Of a DNA stretch of 64,000 nucleotides, positions 47,170 to 54,735 are shown piece by piece. The DNA is from Candidatus Nitrosopumilus sp. GTDB lineage: Archaea; Thermoproteota; Nitrososphaeria; Nitrososphaerales; Nitrosopumilaceae. The notes beneath the pieces are model-generated. The model was given only the letters and a program-made list of their open reading frames with translations, had not been told where the DNA came from and searched no databases. The translations under genes and the position numbers were made by a program. Positions within the stretch are counted from its first letter, which is position 1. The number at the start of each line of letters is the position of its first letter. Location of the stretch: the NCBI GenBank assembly GCA_028351415.1, contig JAOMJV010000002.1, forward strand, positions 1-64,000, given 5' to 3'.

Positions 47170-47649
47170 TTATTTTTTAATCAGTTTTCTTTTCAATGCA
47201 GTTCCACAAATAGAGCATTCTTTTCCACCTTGATAACTTGCTTTACATCCTGGACAGTAGTGGATCCATTTTCCTACGTCCTTAATTCCTTTTGTCATGA
47301 TTGGTACAATAATCAATCCTATGTTTTTGGCAACATTGGAAATTGCAAAATCATCTGTGATGATTTGACCTTTTGTTTCTATCCCTAATGCAATAATCGA
47401 AATATCTTGTTTTGATAATTGTGGAAAATCTCCTGTTTCTTTTGCTGATTTAATTGCATTTTGTGTATGTTGCTCATCTGGTTCTCTAATTTTCAGCCTG
47501 TTTGTTTCAAGTAATGTTCCAAGTGCATCATGATTTTTCTTAATGTGTTGTATTTCCTCATAAACCAGAGTTGTTGTGTAGCATTCTTCAGATGATCTAA
47601 ATGGAACTCCTGCATAAAATGCACTAGCATCTAAAATTCTAAAATCCAA
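47170..47649 (-). CDS. nob1: Endonuclease Nob1 (PIN domain plus zinc ribbon)
   Basis: Cuts the 3' end of pre-16S rRNA during small-subunit maturation. PIN domain acidic residues: Asp7 in RILDASAFYAG, Glu in LVYEEI near 31, and Asp in SKQDISIIALG and IITDDFAI near 97-117. The C-terminal rubredoxin-like ribbon has HYCPGCKASYQGGKECSICG near 129-148. Length 159 matches archaeal Nob1. Its start overlaps the NAD kinase stop by 11 nt. Confidence 0.93.
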   Translation of the reverse strand: MDFRILDASAFYAGVPFRSSEECYTTTLVYEEIQHIKKNHDALGTLLETNRLKIREPDEQHTQNAIKSAKETGDFPQLSKQDISIIALGIETKGQIITDDFAISNVAKNIGLIIVPIMTKGIKDVGKWIHYCPGCKASYQGGKECSICGTALKRKLIKK

Positions 47650-48454
47650 GTTTGCTCATTTGTCTTAATCCTCTTTTTTTCAATCTAATGAAGACTGCTG
47701 GACTTTTGTATTTTTTAATAATTATTGATTCTTCATACCCTACAGATTTTACAACTTGTGCATCTATTGCTATGTTACAATCTTGAGAAGAGATGACTTC
47801 AATTTTTTCATCTGGAACAACTAATGATGGTAATCTGTAAACTGGTGCAACTGGTGTGATAATTAAAACATCTAAACTTTCGTGTAATATTGGACCTCCT
47901 AATGAAAATGAATGACCTGTTGATCCACTTGGTGTTGCAATGATCACTCCATCCATTTTTTGTTTTACTGTATCATTTTGAAATTTAATTTCAATTTCTG
48001 CAGTTTTAGTTAAGTTTGCTCTACTGATGTAAATTTCATTTAATGCTGGTGGAAATTCTTTTCCTCCACATAATGCTGTCACTCTAGTTCTTTTATCTAG
48101 AAAAAACTTATCCTCTAAAATATCTTTTATTGCTTCATCAATTTCCTCAATTGTAATTTCTGCTAAAATGCCTCTGTTGCCTCCAACATTAATTGTTAAA
48201 ATTGGTGTTTCATTTTCTAAATTTCGGAAAACTCTAAGTGTTGTTCCATCTCCTCCTAATGTAATTACTAAATCTAATTGCACATTTTTTATCTCTTCAA
48301 GTGTTTCCATTTGTTTTGCACCTTCTACACTAACTGGTGAAATTGTGTATACTGTTGCTTTTGTTGCCAGTAATTTTTTAGCAACATCTCTTGCTGCACT
48401 TTCTGAATCTTTATTTCCAACTTTACTTACGATGGCAACATTTTCTAGTTTCAA
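47639..48454 (-). CDS. nadK: NAD kinase
   Basis: Phosphorylates NAD to NADP, here needed for biosynthesis. VITLGGDGTTLRVFRN near residue 62 is the GGDG motif, NVGGNRGILAEI near 88, NEIYISRANL near 128 and the nucleotide-binding ATPSGSTGHSFSLGGPI near 165 follow. Length 271. Overlaps nob1 by 11 nt: the pair forms a leftward unit. Confidence 0.95.
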   Translation of the reverse strand: MKLENVAIVSKVGNKDSESAARDVAKKLLATKATVYTISPVSVEGAKQMETLEEIKNVQLDLVITLGGDGTTLRVFRNLENETPILTINVGGNRGILAEITIEEIDEAIKDILEDKFFLDKRTRVTALCGGKEFPPALNEIYISRANLTKTAEIEIKFQNDTVKQKMDGVIIATPSGSTGHSFSLGGPILHESLDVLIITPVAPVYRLPSLVVPDEKIEVISSQDCNIAIDAQVVKSVGYEESIIIKKYKSPAVFIRLKKRGLRQMSKLGF

Positions 48455-48544
48455 GTATGCTTCTTTGAATTATGTTTACATAAAAATGATATTTTTCGGC
48501 TCATTTGTAAACAGAAATAAGTATGAGTAGGCAGTCATTGTATT

Positions 48545-49390
48545 ATGAGCTACGCACATCCTGAAGTTTTAGTCGATACTGAATGGTTATCCCAAAATCC
48601 TCCTAATGAAAATAGAAAATTAGTTGAAGTTGATTATGATCCTGTTAATGGATATCAAAAAGGTCACATCAATGGTGCAAGTTTGATTTGGTGGAAACGC
48701 GATATCAATGATCCTGTAACTCGAGATATAATTAGTAAAAAAGAATTTGAGGCGCTAATGTCTAAAAATGGAATTACTGCTGATACTGAAGTTATTCTTT
48801 ATGGTGATTTTAATAACTGGTTTGCAGCTTTTGTTTTCTGGGTTTTTAAAATTTATGGACATGAAAATTTAAAAATTATGGATGGTGGAAGAAAAAAATG
48901 GGAATTAGAAAATCGTGATTACACAATTGATGAACCACAAATTTCACCAACACAATACATTGCACAACCACCTGATGAGGGCTTACGTGCATATCTGTCT
49001 GATGTAAGTAGAGGAATTGGAAAAGAGGACACTGTTATGGTTGATGTAAGATCTCCTGCAGAATTTTCTGGAAAAATTACAGCTCCTCCTGAATACCCAA
49101 TGGAACATGCACAAAGAGGTGGACACATTCCTGATGCAAATAATATTCCATGGGCAACTGCAATCAATGATGCTGATGGTACATTCAAAGGAGTTGAAGA
49201 GTTAAAACAAAATTATGTGCCAAAAGGTGTAACTCCAGATAAGGACGTAATTTGCTATTGTAGAATTGGTGAGCGTTCATCACACAGTTGGTTTGTTTTG
49301 AAATACCTACTTGGATATCCCAAGGTTAGAAACTATGATGGTTCCTGGACTGAGTGGGGTAACATGATTGGAAACCCTGTGGAAAAATAA
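48545..49390 (+). CDS. Sulfurtransferase with two rhodanese domains
   Basis: Thiosulfate or 3-mercaptopyruvate sulfurtransferase type. The inactive N-terminal rhodanese domain (residues 8-110, VEVDYDPVNGYQKGHINGASLI) and the active C-terminal one (125-275, MVDVRSPAEFSGKI, HIPDANNIPWATAI) are recognisable. Catalytic Cys239 is in CYCRIGERSSH, whose CRxGER loop is more like thiosulfate than mercaptopyruvate enzymes. Length 281. Next gene starts immediately after its stop. Confidence 0.93.
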   Translation: MSYAHPEVLVDTEWLSQNPPNENRKLVEVDYDPVNGYQKGHINGASLIWWKRDINDPVTRDIISKKEFEALMSKNGITADTEVILYGDFNNWFAAFVFWVFKIYGHENLKIMDGGRKKWELENRDYTIDEPQISPTQYIAQPPDEGLRAYLSDVSRGIGKEDTVMVDVRSPAEFSGKITAPPEYPMEHAQRGGHIPDANNIPWATAINDADGTFKGVEELKQNYVPKGVTPDKDVICYCRIGERSSHSWFVLKYLLGYPKVRNYDGSWTEWGNMIGNPVEK

Positions 49391-49391
49391 A

Positions 49392-49703
49392 TTGCTTTTA
49401 GACCTTCCAATCCTTGAGAAAGGCTCTTTCTATTTTATCAAGGATGCTGACACTGATCTAATACTTGAGGATAAAACTAAACGTGGACTTGAAATTAAGG
49501 AAACATCTGTTGATGAAAAATTACAGGTCAAATCTGATAAAGGCATGATTCATGACATGGATGGAATTGGACATTGGGTTCCGATTCGTTGGTATTTTTC
49601 TAAAGATGCCTATGATTTACCTGCCGTTTTAATTCATGCAAATGCTATGGATAAGAAATATACTGAATTACGAGAACTTACTTGTCCTCAAGATGAAGAC
49701 TAA
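49392..49703 (+). CDS. Conserved hypothetical protein downstream of rhodanese
   Basis: About 103 residues from TTG 49392, 1 nt after the rhodanese stop; an in-frame TTG at 49368 inside the rhodanese gene is the alternative. No family recognised. Soluble, with DLILEDKTKRGLEIKE, a Met/His-rich middle (GMIHDMDGIGHWVPIRWYF) and one Cys near the end (LTCPQDED). The position suggests translational coupling with the sulfurtransferase, and perhaps a role in sulfur transfer, but nothing in the sequence proves it. Confidence 0.72.
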   Translation: MLLDLPILEKGSFYFIKDADTDLILEDKTKRGLEIKETSVDEKLQVKSDKGMIHDMDGIGHWVPIRWYFSKDAYDLPAVLIHANAMDKKYTELRELTCPQDED

Positions 49704-49706
49704 TAA

Positions 49707-49716
49707 CCTTTTTAAC
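49707..49716 (+). promoter_or_regulatory. Candidate TATA box for the ferredoxin-fusion gene
   Basis: CCTTTTTAAC is centred about 28 nt before the ATG at 49740. Confidence 0.4.
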
Positions 49717-49739
49717 TAAATTCTAATTACAAAAAATAG

Positions 49740-50687
49740 ATGTCATTACTTTTAAAAGATCGCGTCTGGACAATGGAGGACTCCCATGCAAAACGTGGTG
49801 TCTATCCGTTACACGGTTTTAAACTTGGATTATATCGATTACCTATTACACTTGAAGATCCCGTAGAACTAAAATCAATTCATGATGGTTTGAAAAAAGC
49901 ATTTGAAATGGACATGTATGCTGATAGAATTTACGCTACATATCGTTGGAAAGAACAAAACATGGATGATCCTGATGCAAAAGGATACGAGGAAGTTAAT
50001 TTGTCAGTAACTGTAGAAATTGTAACTGGCGAAGTTGTTGATATTATTTATCAAGTATTTCCAATTGAGAAATTTGGTGATCCTAATTGGGTTAAAGACT
50101 ATAGAAAGAAAGCAGACCATTTTGCAAAAATGGTAATTGATACTATTTTACGTAATACTATTTTGGCAGATAAGATGATTTCACATCTTGCAAAATCTGA
50201 AAAGATTCCTGAACTTGCAGCTATTCAAAGACTTGAAGAGTTAACACCTTTGGCTAAAATTGTTCTTGGTGCTAAACCAAAACCTGTTGAAGCTACTGAT
50301 GATGAGGAAGAAGAAGATGACGGTTCAATTGAAATTCCAGACGGGGCAAAACCTGGACCAATCGACGTTGATTATAAATCAAAAATTAAACCTTCTGCTG
50401 TATACGAAGCTCCTGAACATACTATCAAAACTTGGGGTCGTAAAGGTACTAGTAATGGTATCATGGGTGTTTGGGGAGAATTTGTTTCAGTAGATTATGA
50501 TATTTGTATAGCTGATGGTGGGTGTCTTGAGGCTTGTCCAGTTGGAGTCTATGAGTGGTTTGACACTCCTGGAAACCCTGCTTCTGAACAAAAACCGTTA
50601 ATGTCAAAAGAACCTGATTGTATTTTCTGTCTTGCATGTGAGAATGTTTGTCCTCCACAGGCAATCAAAATCTACGAAGCAAAATAA
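49740..50687 (+). CDS. Unknown domain fused to a dicluster ferredoxin
   Basis: 315 residues. The C-terminal 75 residues are a ferredoxin: DICIADGGCLEACPVGVYEW near 256 and CIFCLACENVCPPQAIKI near 293. The pattern, with CxxCxxCxxxCP in the second motif and a short insert after the first, resembles the dicluster or zinc-containing ferredoxins of Sulfolobus-type archaea. The N-terminal 180 residues are an alpha/beta domain I do not recognise (ITLEDPVELKSIHDGLKKAFEM; EVVDIIYQVFPIEKFGDPNWV). An acidic linker (DDEEEEDDG, near 189) joins the parts. It is preceded by a rhodanese gene pair, so sulfur or electron transfer is plausible. Confidence 0.85.
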   Translation: MSLLLKDRVWTMEDSHAKRGVYPLHGFKLGLYRLPITLEDPVELKSIHDGLKKAFEMDMYADRIYATYRWKEQNMDDPDAKGYEEVNLSVTVEIVTGEVVDIIYQVFPIEKFGDPNWVKDYRKKADHFAKMVIDTILRNTILADKMISHLAKSEKIPELAAIQRLEELTPLAKIVLGAKPKPVEATDDEEEEDDGSIEIPDGAKPGPIDVDYKSKIKPSAVYEAPEHTIKTWGRKGTSNGIMGVWGEFVSVDYDICIADGGCLEACPVGVYEWFDTPGNPASEQKPLMSKEPDCIFCLACENVCPPQAIKIYEAK

Positions 50688-50702
50688 TTGCATTTCTTGC
50701 AA

Positions 50703-50711
50703 CTATAAATA
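50703..50711 (+). promoter_or_regulatory. Candidate TATA box for the glycosyltransferase gene
   Basis: CTATAAATA lies about 32 nt before ATG 50739 and only 20 nt before the in-frame GTG 50727, which favours the ATG as start. Confidence 0.5.
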
Positions 50712-50738
50712 TCGACTATTGCTTTTGTGCAGCTAAAG

Positions 50739-52805
50739 ATGGCTGGAAATCCTTTTACTCAATTAGTATTTGATTTATTCATTATTTGTGCAATTTTGAT
50801 TACTGCGTACACTTGCAATTTCTACTATCTTGTATTTCTTGCTAACAAAAGGAATCGTATTTTGCCAACTGTTGATTTAGGAACTCCTTCAGTTACAATT
50901 CAACTTCCGATATACAATGAAAAATATGTTGCAAAACGACTAGTTGATTCTGTTTGCAATTTGGATTATCCTAAAGATCAAATGAATATTATGGTTTTAG
51001 ATGACTCTGATGATGACACTGTTGATTTACTAGAAAAAACTGTGAAATATTATAAAACTCAGGGATTTCAAATTGAGCATATACGACGTGGAACAAGAAA
51101 AGGGTACAAAGCTGGTGCTCTAAAACATGCAATGCAAATAACTGATTCTGAATTTGTAGCAATATTTGACGCTGATTTTATTCCGCCAACCTGGTTCCTT
51201 AAACGAGCAATTCCACATTTTTCAAAACCAAATATTGGTTTGATTCAATGTCGTTGGGGTCATGTCAATGAAAATTATTCTACTATTACACAAGTACAGG
51301 CACTTAGCATTGATTTTCATATGCTTATTGAACAAAAAGCAAAAAGTGATTCTCACCTGTTTATGAATTTTAATGGTACTGCTGGAATTTGGAAACGTGA
51401 TTGTATTGAAGATGCTGGGGGTTGGCACACTGCAACTCTCGTTGAGGATCTTGATCTAAGTTATAGGGCACAAATCAAAGGATGGAAATGCGTCTTTTTA
51501 CCTGACATTGTAGTCGATGCTGAACTTCCTGCTCAAATGAATGCTGCAAAAAGACAACAATTCCGTTGGGCAAAAGGATCTATCCAATGTGCAACAAAAT
51601 TACTTTTAGATATTAGTGTACAACGCAAAATCTCTGTTGAAACAAAAATTCAAGCTTTCATTCAACTGACCCGTCATATTGTTTATCCGTTAATTTTGAT
51701 ACAATTTTTAGCTATGCCGATTCTTTTGGCAGGTCAGGTCAATCTTTATGTTGTTAGTTTCCTACCTGCGATTACATTTGCAACATATCTTGCAATGGGG
51801 CCTGGTGCATATGTTCTGATTATACGAAACATGTATGGTAAAACGTGGAAGTCTAAAGCTAAGCTGTTGCCTGCATTATTAGTTTACAATGCCGGAATGT
51901 CTGTAAATAACACTGTTGCCGTATTTGATGCACTATTTGGCAGGAAAAATGAATTTCTTAGAACTCCAAAATATGGTATAATCAATAAAGAAGACGATTG
52001 GAAAGGCAAGGCGTATAATTTACCTTTTACACAAACTACGCTTTTAGAACTCTTTTTTGGAGTTTATGGAACGCTTGCAATTTTTATTTCAATTTTTTCT
52101 AATAATCCTGTCTTTGTACCTATTATTGCAATTCAAACTATTGGATTTTTCTATATTGCTTACATGGGCCTATCGCATACTCAATTTAAAAGAAATAAAT
52201 CAAGTAAACAACGTAAAATGACGAAGAAAGAAAAAATGGCAAATACTGTTTACAAATTATCTATGGTCGGAGTTTTAGCTTTAATTATTTTTGGAGGGGT
52301 TATGGCTATCAATGGATATAATTCTGATATCTACCCTTTGGATAGGGTACGAGGACATTTTGATGGTGTTATAGGATCATCTGATCCTGACACTATTCGT
52401 ACACATCTAATTGCAATTCAGCTAGATTTGGAACCTTTGATTGAGAAATTACCTGAAACTATCGATGCTGATAATAACATTATTTCCAAAAATCCAGTTT
52501 GGGTTTTTCCAACCGAGTCCACTAATTTCATTAGAATTCATAATGACGTAACTTCCATGCTTCAAAGTATTGAAAATATATCTACTGTGTCCCAAGATAA
52601 CGCTGCATATCATACAGGAATGTTGGATGTTAACAACAGAGCCGATATTTTACGAACTAACATTATGGATGCGACTCCGTACATGTATGTGAGCATTACA
52701 AATGTATTTTCTAGTATAATCTGGATTGCTGTTATTGTTGGAATCTTTGCTGCATTAAAACGAAAGAGAACACAACTTAAAGAATCTGACGTAATTGGTG
52801 CTTAG
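50739..52805 (+). CDS. Membrane family-2 glycosyltransferase, cellulose synthase-like
   Basis: Processive polysaccharide synthase or glucosyl/mannosyl transferase. One N-terminal membrane helix (about 9-31) precedes the GT-A domain: LPIYNEKYVAKRLVDS, DDSDDDTVDLLEKT near residue 87, FDADFIPPTWFLKRAIP near 142, VEDLDLSYRAQIKGWK near 231 and the polymer-channel motif QQFRWAKGS near 266. Four to five membrane helices follow. The last 160 residues lie between two helices (about 505-525 and 662-680) and hold an unrecognised helical domain. Product unknown; surface polysaccharide is likely. The stop overlaps the convergent coiled-coil gene by 4 nt. Confidence 0.92.
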   Translation: MAGNPFTQLVFDLFIICAILITAYTCNFYYLVFLANKRNRILPTVDLGTPSVTIQLPIYNEKYVAKRLVDSVCNLDYPKDQMNIMVLDDSDDDTVDLLEKTVKYYKTQGFQIEHIRRGTRKGYKAGALKHAMQITDSEFVAIFDADFIPPTWFLKRAIPHFSKPNIGLIQCRWGHVNENYSTITQVQALSIDFHMLIEQKAKSDSHLFMNFNGTAGIWKRDCIEDAGGWHTATLVEDLDLSYRAQIKGWKCVFLPDIVVDAELPAQMNAAKRQQFRWAKGSIQCATKLLLDISVQRKISVETKIQAFIQLTRHIVYPLILIQFLAMPILLAGQVNLYVVSFLPAITFATYLAMGPGAYVLIIRNMYGKTWKSKAKLLPALLVYNAGMSVNNTVAVFDALFGRKNEFLRTPKYGIINKEDDWKGKAYNLPFTQTTLLELFFGVYGTLAIFISIFSNNPVFVPIIAIQTIGFFYIAYMGLSHTQFKRNKSSKQRKMTKKEKMANTVYKLSMVGVLALIIFGGVMAINGYNSDIYPLDRVRGHFDGVIGSSDPDTIRTHLIAIQLDLEPLIEKLPETIDADNNIISKNPVWVFPTESTNFIRIHNDVTSMLQSIENISTVSQDNAAYHTGMLDVNNRADILRTNIMDATPYMYVSITNVFSSIIWIAVIVGIFAALKRKRTQLKESDVIGA

Positions 52806-54307
52806 GAAATATTTAGATCATTTCTAATCTCATCTACTGCTCTAATCCCATAGATGTCTCTTACCTGTTGAATTCTAACTGATTCTTTTAACATGTCTCT
52901 TCCAATGGCATTTGTTAGAATTGAGTATACGTCACTAAACCTGATCTCCCATTTGTCTGCACAATCTAAAATTTTACTTACTGCCCATTGTCTAACTTCA
53001 TGCGGCAGAGGTATTTTTTCACCTGATTCAATTGATATTTTATCAAACAGGTTTACAATTTCTGATGTCATAGTTGCCATTTTTTCAAGATCTTTTGTTT
53101 CGCCATATTTTGATTCTGTATTCATTCTGATGTTTGATTGATATTCTGATAGTTTTAGTAATGCCATCATTTCTTTTGATGAATCACTAGAAGCTTTGTT
53201 TGTAACATTTCTAACTGATTGTATTTCTTGAAATAGTTTTTCAGATTTTTTGTGAAATTCTGCAGTAGACTCATCTTGTCTTTTTAGAGTATCTGATACT
53301 GAAACAATTTTTTGCTCAATGTTATCTGTTTTACCGTATACATTGGATTTGAAATTTGAGAAATCCTCTTGAACTAATTTTAGATTTTCTCCTACAAATG
53401 CTGTGGAGTCTGCTCTTTGTGATAACGATCCAATTTCTGTCTCGATTTTATCTATTTTACCTCCTAATTCTTTAATTGATTCTAGACTAATGTTGTCACT
53501 GGATTTTGTACTTGCTGAGACTGTTTCAAATTCTTGTTTTAGGCCCTCAATTACTCCTCCTAGCGAGTCAATTTTTGATGCTTTTGCTGATACTGTATCT
53601 ATTGTAATTTTGATTGCTTCTAATTCTGCGTTAAGACTTGATGTTGCAGCAATACCCTCAATTATTTTTTCAAACTCTTGTTTCAAACTCTCAACTACTT
53701 GTGTTCCTGTGCTGAGATTTTCTGTTTTACCTGAAATTTCTTCAATACTTTCTTTTAATTTATTCATCTCAGAACTAATTTCTGAAAATGAATTAGCTTT
53801 TCCAGACACTTCTCTTAGATCATCTCTTACCTCATCAATTCTTTGAGCAATTTTTATGATCATCTGGGAATTGTTTGTAATGGAATTCATACTCTCTTCC
53901 ACTTTTTGAGATATTTCTAGAGGTTTTGATGTTTTTTGTATCTCTGCAATTTGTTTTAATTCATTTTCAAGTTTTTCAGTTTGATTGTTGATTTTATCAA
54001 TTAGATTGGATTGTGTTCTGACTTGGTTTAACCCTGCATACAATTTCTGTGTGTCCTCTTCTATGCTGTTGATTTGTTTTGACTGTTTTTGAATATGTTC
54101 TAATGTTGATGTTAGTGTATCTATCATCCCCTTCATTGATACTAGGACTTTTTGATTTTCCCCAAAAATCTTTGACATGACTTTAATTTCTTTTTGTAAT
54201 GCTTTATTGGAATCTGAAACTGATGCTACTTTCTTTAAAATAACTGATGGATTTGGCTGTTTTTTTATTGGTTTGACACTCTTTTTCTTTATTGATTTAG
54301 ATACCAT
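52802..54307 (-). CDS. Long coiled-coil protein, function unknown
   Basis: 501 residues, almost wholly heptad-like from about 30 to 395 (for example EIKVMSKIFGENQKVLVSMKG and DSTAEFHKKSEKLFQEI), preceded by a basic tail KSIKKKSVKPIKKQ. Repeated blocks such as EISGKTENLSTGTQ and SAKASKIDSLGGVIEGLKQEF suggest internal duplication. The last 100 residues are globular, with PHEVRQWAVSKILDCADKW and VRDIYGIRAVDEIRND. No membrane helix or Walker motif is seen, so it is neither a chemoreceptor nor an SMC ATPase. The pairing with the cell-surface glycosyltransferase is only convergent. Confidence 0.8.
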   Translation of the reverse strand: MVSKSIKKKSVKPIKKQPNPSVILKKVASVSDSNKALQKEIKVMSKIFGENQKVLVSMKGMIDTLTSTLEHIQKQSKQINSIEEDTQKLYAGLNQVRTQSNLIDKINNQTEKLENELKQIAEIQKTSKPLEISQKVEESMNSITNNSQMIIKIAQRIDEVRDDLREVSGKANSFSEISSEMNKLKESIEEISGKTENLSTGTQVVESLKQEFEKIIEGIAATSSLNAELEAIKITIDTVSAKASKIDSLGGVIEGLKQEFETVSASTKSSDNISLESIKELGGKIDKIETEIGSLSQRADSTAFVGENLKLVQEDFSNFKSNVYGKTDNIEQKIVSVSDTLKRQDESTAEFHKKSEKLFQEIQSVRNVTNKASSDSSKEMMALLKLSEYQSNIRMNTESKYGETKDLEKMATMTSEIVNLFDKISIESGEKIPLPHEVRQWAVSKILDCADKWEIRFSDVYSILTNAIGRDMLKESVRIQQVRDIYGIRAVDEIRNDLNIS

Positions 54308-54369
54308 CTTACTTGAATTAAGAAACTAATAATAAAAAAAGTTAGGTGTAAAATAAAAAATGTAAAGAG

Positions 54370-54477
54370 TCACTTGTTTACAACTTCTGGTTCATGAAGT
54401 AGTTCATGAAATGTCTTCTCAGCCAGACCTGTTGTTGTTTCTATGAATCCTCTTGGACAATATTCGCATTGAATCAT
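54370..54477 (-). CDS. 35-aa C2H2-zinc-finger-like microprotein
   Basis: From ATG 54477: MIQCEYCPRGFIETTTGLAE and on to HELLHEPEVVNK. Cys4 and Cys7 (CEYC) and His24 and His28 (HELLH) form CxxC-x16-HxxxH, close to a classic C2H2 finger, with aromatic Phe11 and Phe23 where the finger core would sit. The frame is intact and its composition is like a folded protein. A 14-bp palindrome lies immediately upstream, over the expected promoter. Short C2H2-like proteins of this type appear common in this archaeal phylum, from memory. Probably a DNA- or protein-binding microprotein. Confidence 0.65.
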   Translation of the reverse strand: MIQCEYCPRGFIETTTGLAEKTFHELLHEPEVVNK

Positions 54478-54735
54478 ATAGTACTGTACGGTACCGTACT
54501 ATTAATGATTAGGTTATCATGATGTAACCATAAATGCAGTCAGTTACCCCAGGTCATATCTCTTCATTTGAATCAGCTGACCTACTCATCACTCTGCAAT
54601 TAGACTGAGATTATTACGCATAAAGAAGTTTCAAACTGATAATCATTTGATCATCTTTTTTTGAATATTTTTACTAATTTTATTTTTAAATTCATGTTGC
54701 GTAATCATTTTTAATGAAAATTGTTAATCAATTGT
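54478..54735. other. Gene-poor interval with palindromes and a possible micro-ORF
   Basis: This 258-nt stretch separates the C2H2-like gene from the antiporter. It holds the palindrome at 54486-54499, an inverted repeat GGTTA...TAACC at 54512-54529, and AGGTCA...TGACCT near 54551-54583. The section 54530-54610 is noticeably richer in G and C than other intergenic DNA here. A plus-strand frame, ATG 54534 to TGA 54608, encodes 24 residues (starting MQSVTPGH); it might be a micro-ORF or part of a structured RNA. The final 100 nt are plain AT-rich leader. Confidence 0.4.
54486..54499. promoter_or_regulatory. 14-bp perfect palindrome, candidate operator
   Basis: GTACGGTACCGTAC is its own reverse complement. 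It lies inside a longer imperfect arrangement, ATAGTAC (54478-54484) with GTACTAT (54496-54502). It sits 9 nt from the start codon of the leftward C2H2-like gene and 35 nt from the rightward ATG at 54534, as an operator would for a divergent promoter. Confidence 0.55.

Noticed and set aside
53403..53846. Plus-strand frame of 147 aa across the coiled-coil gene
   Set aside because: The heptad-repeat coding sequence on the minus strand produces a Ser/Leu-rich open mirror; no start signal or family likeness.
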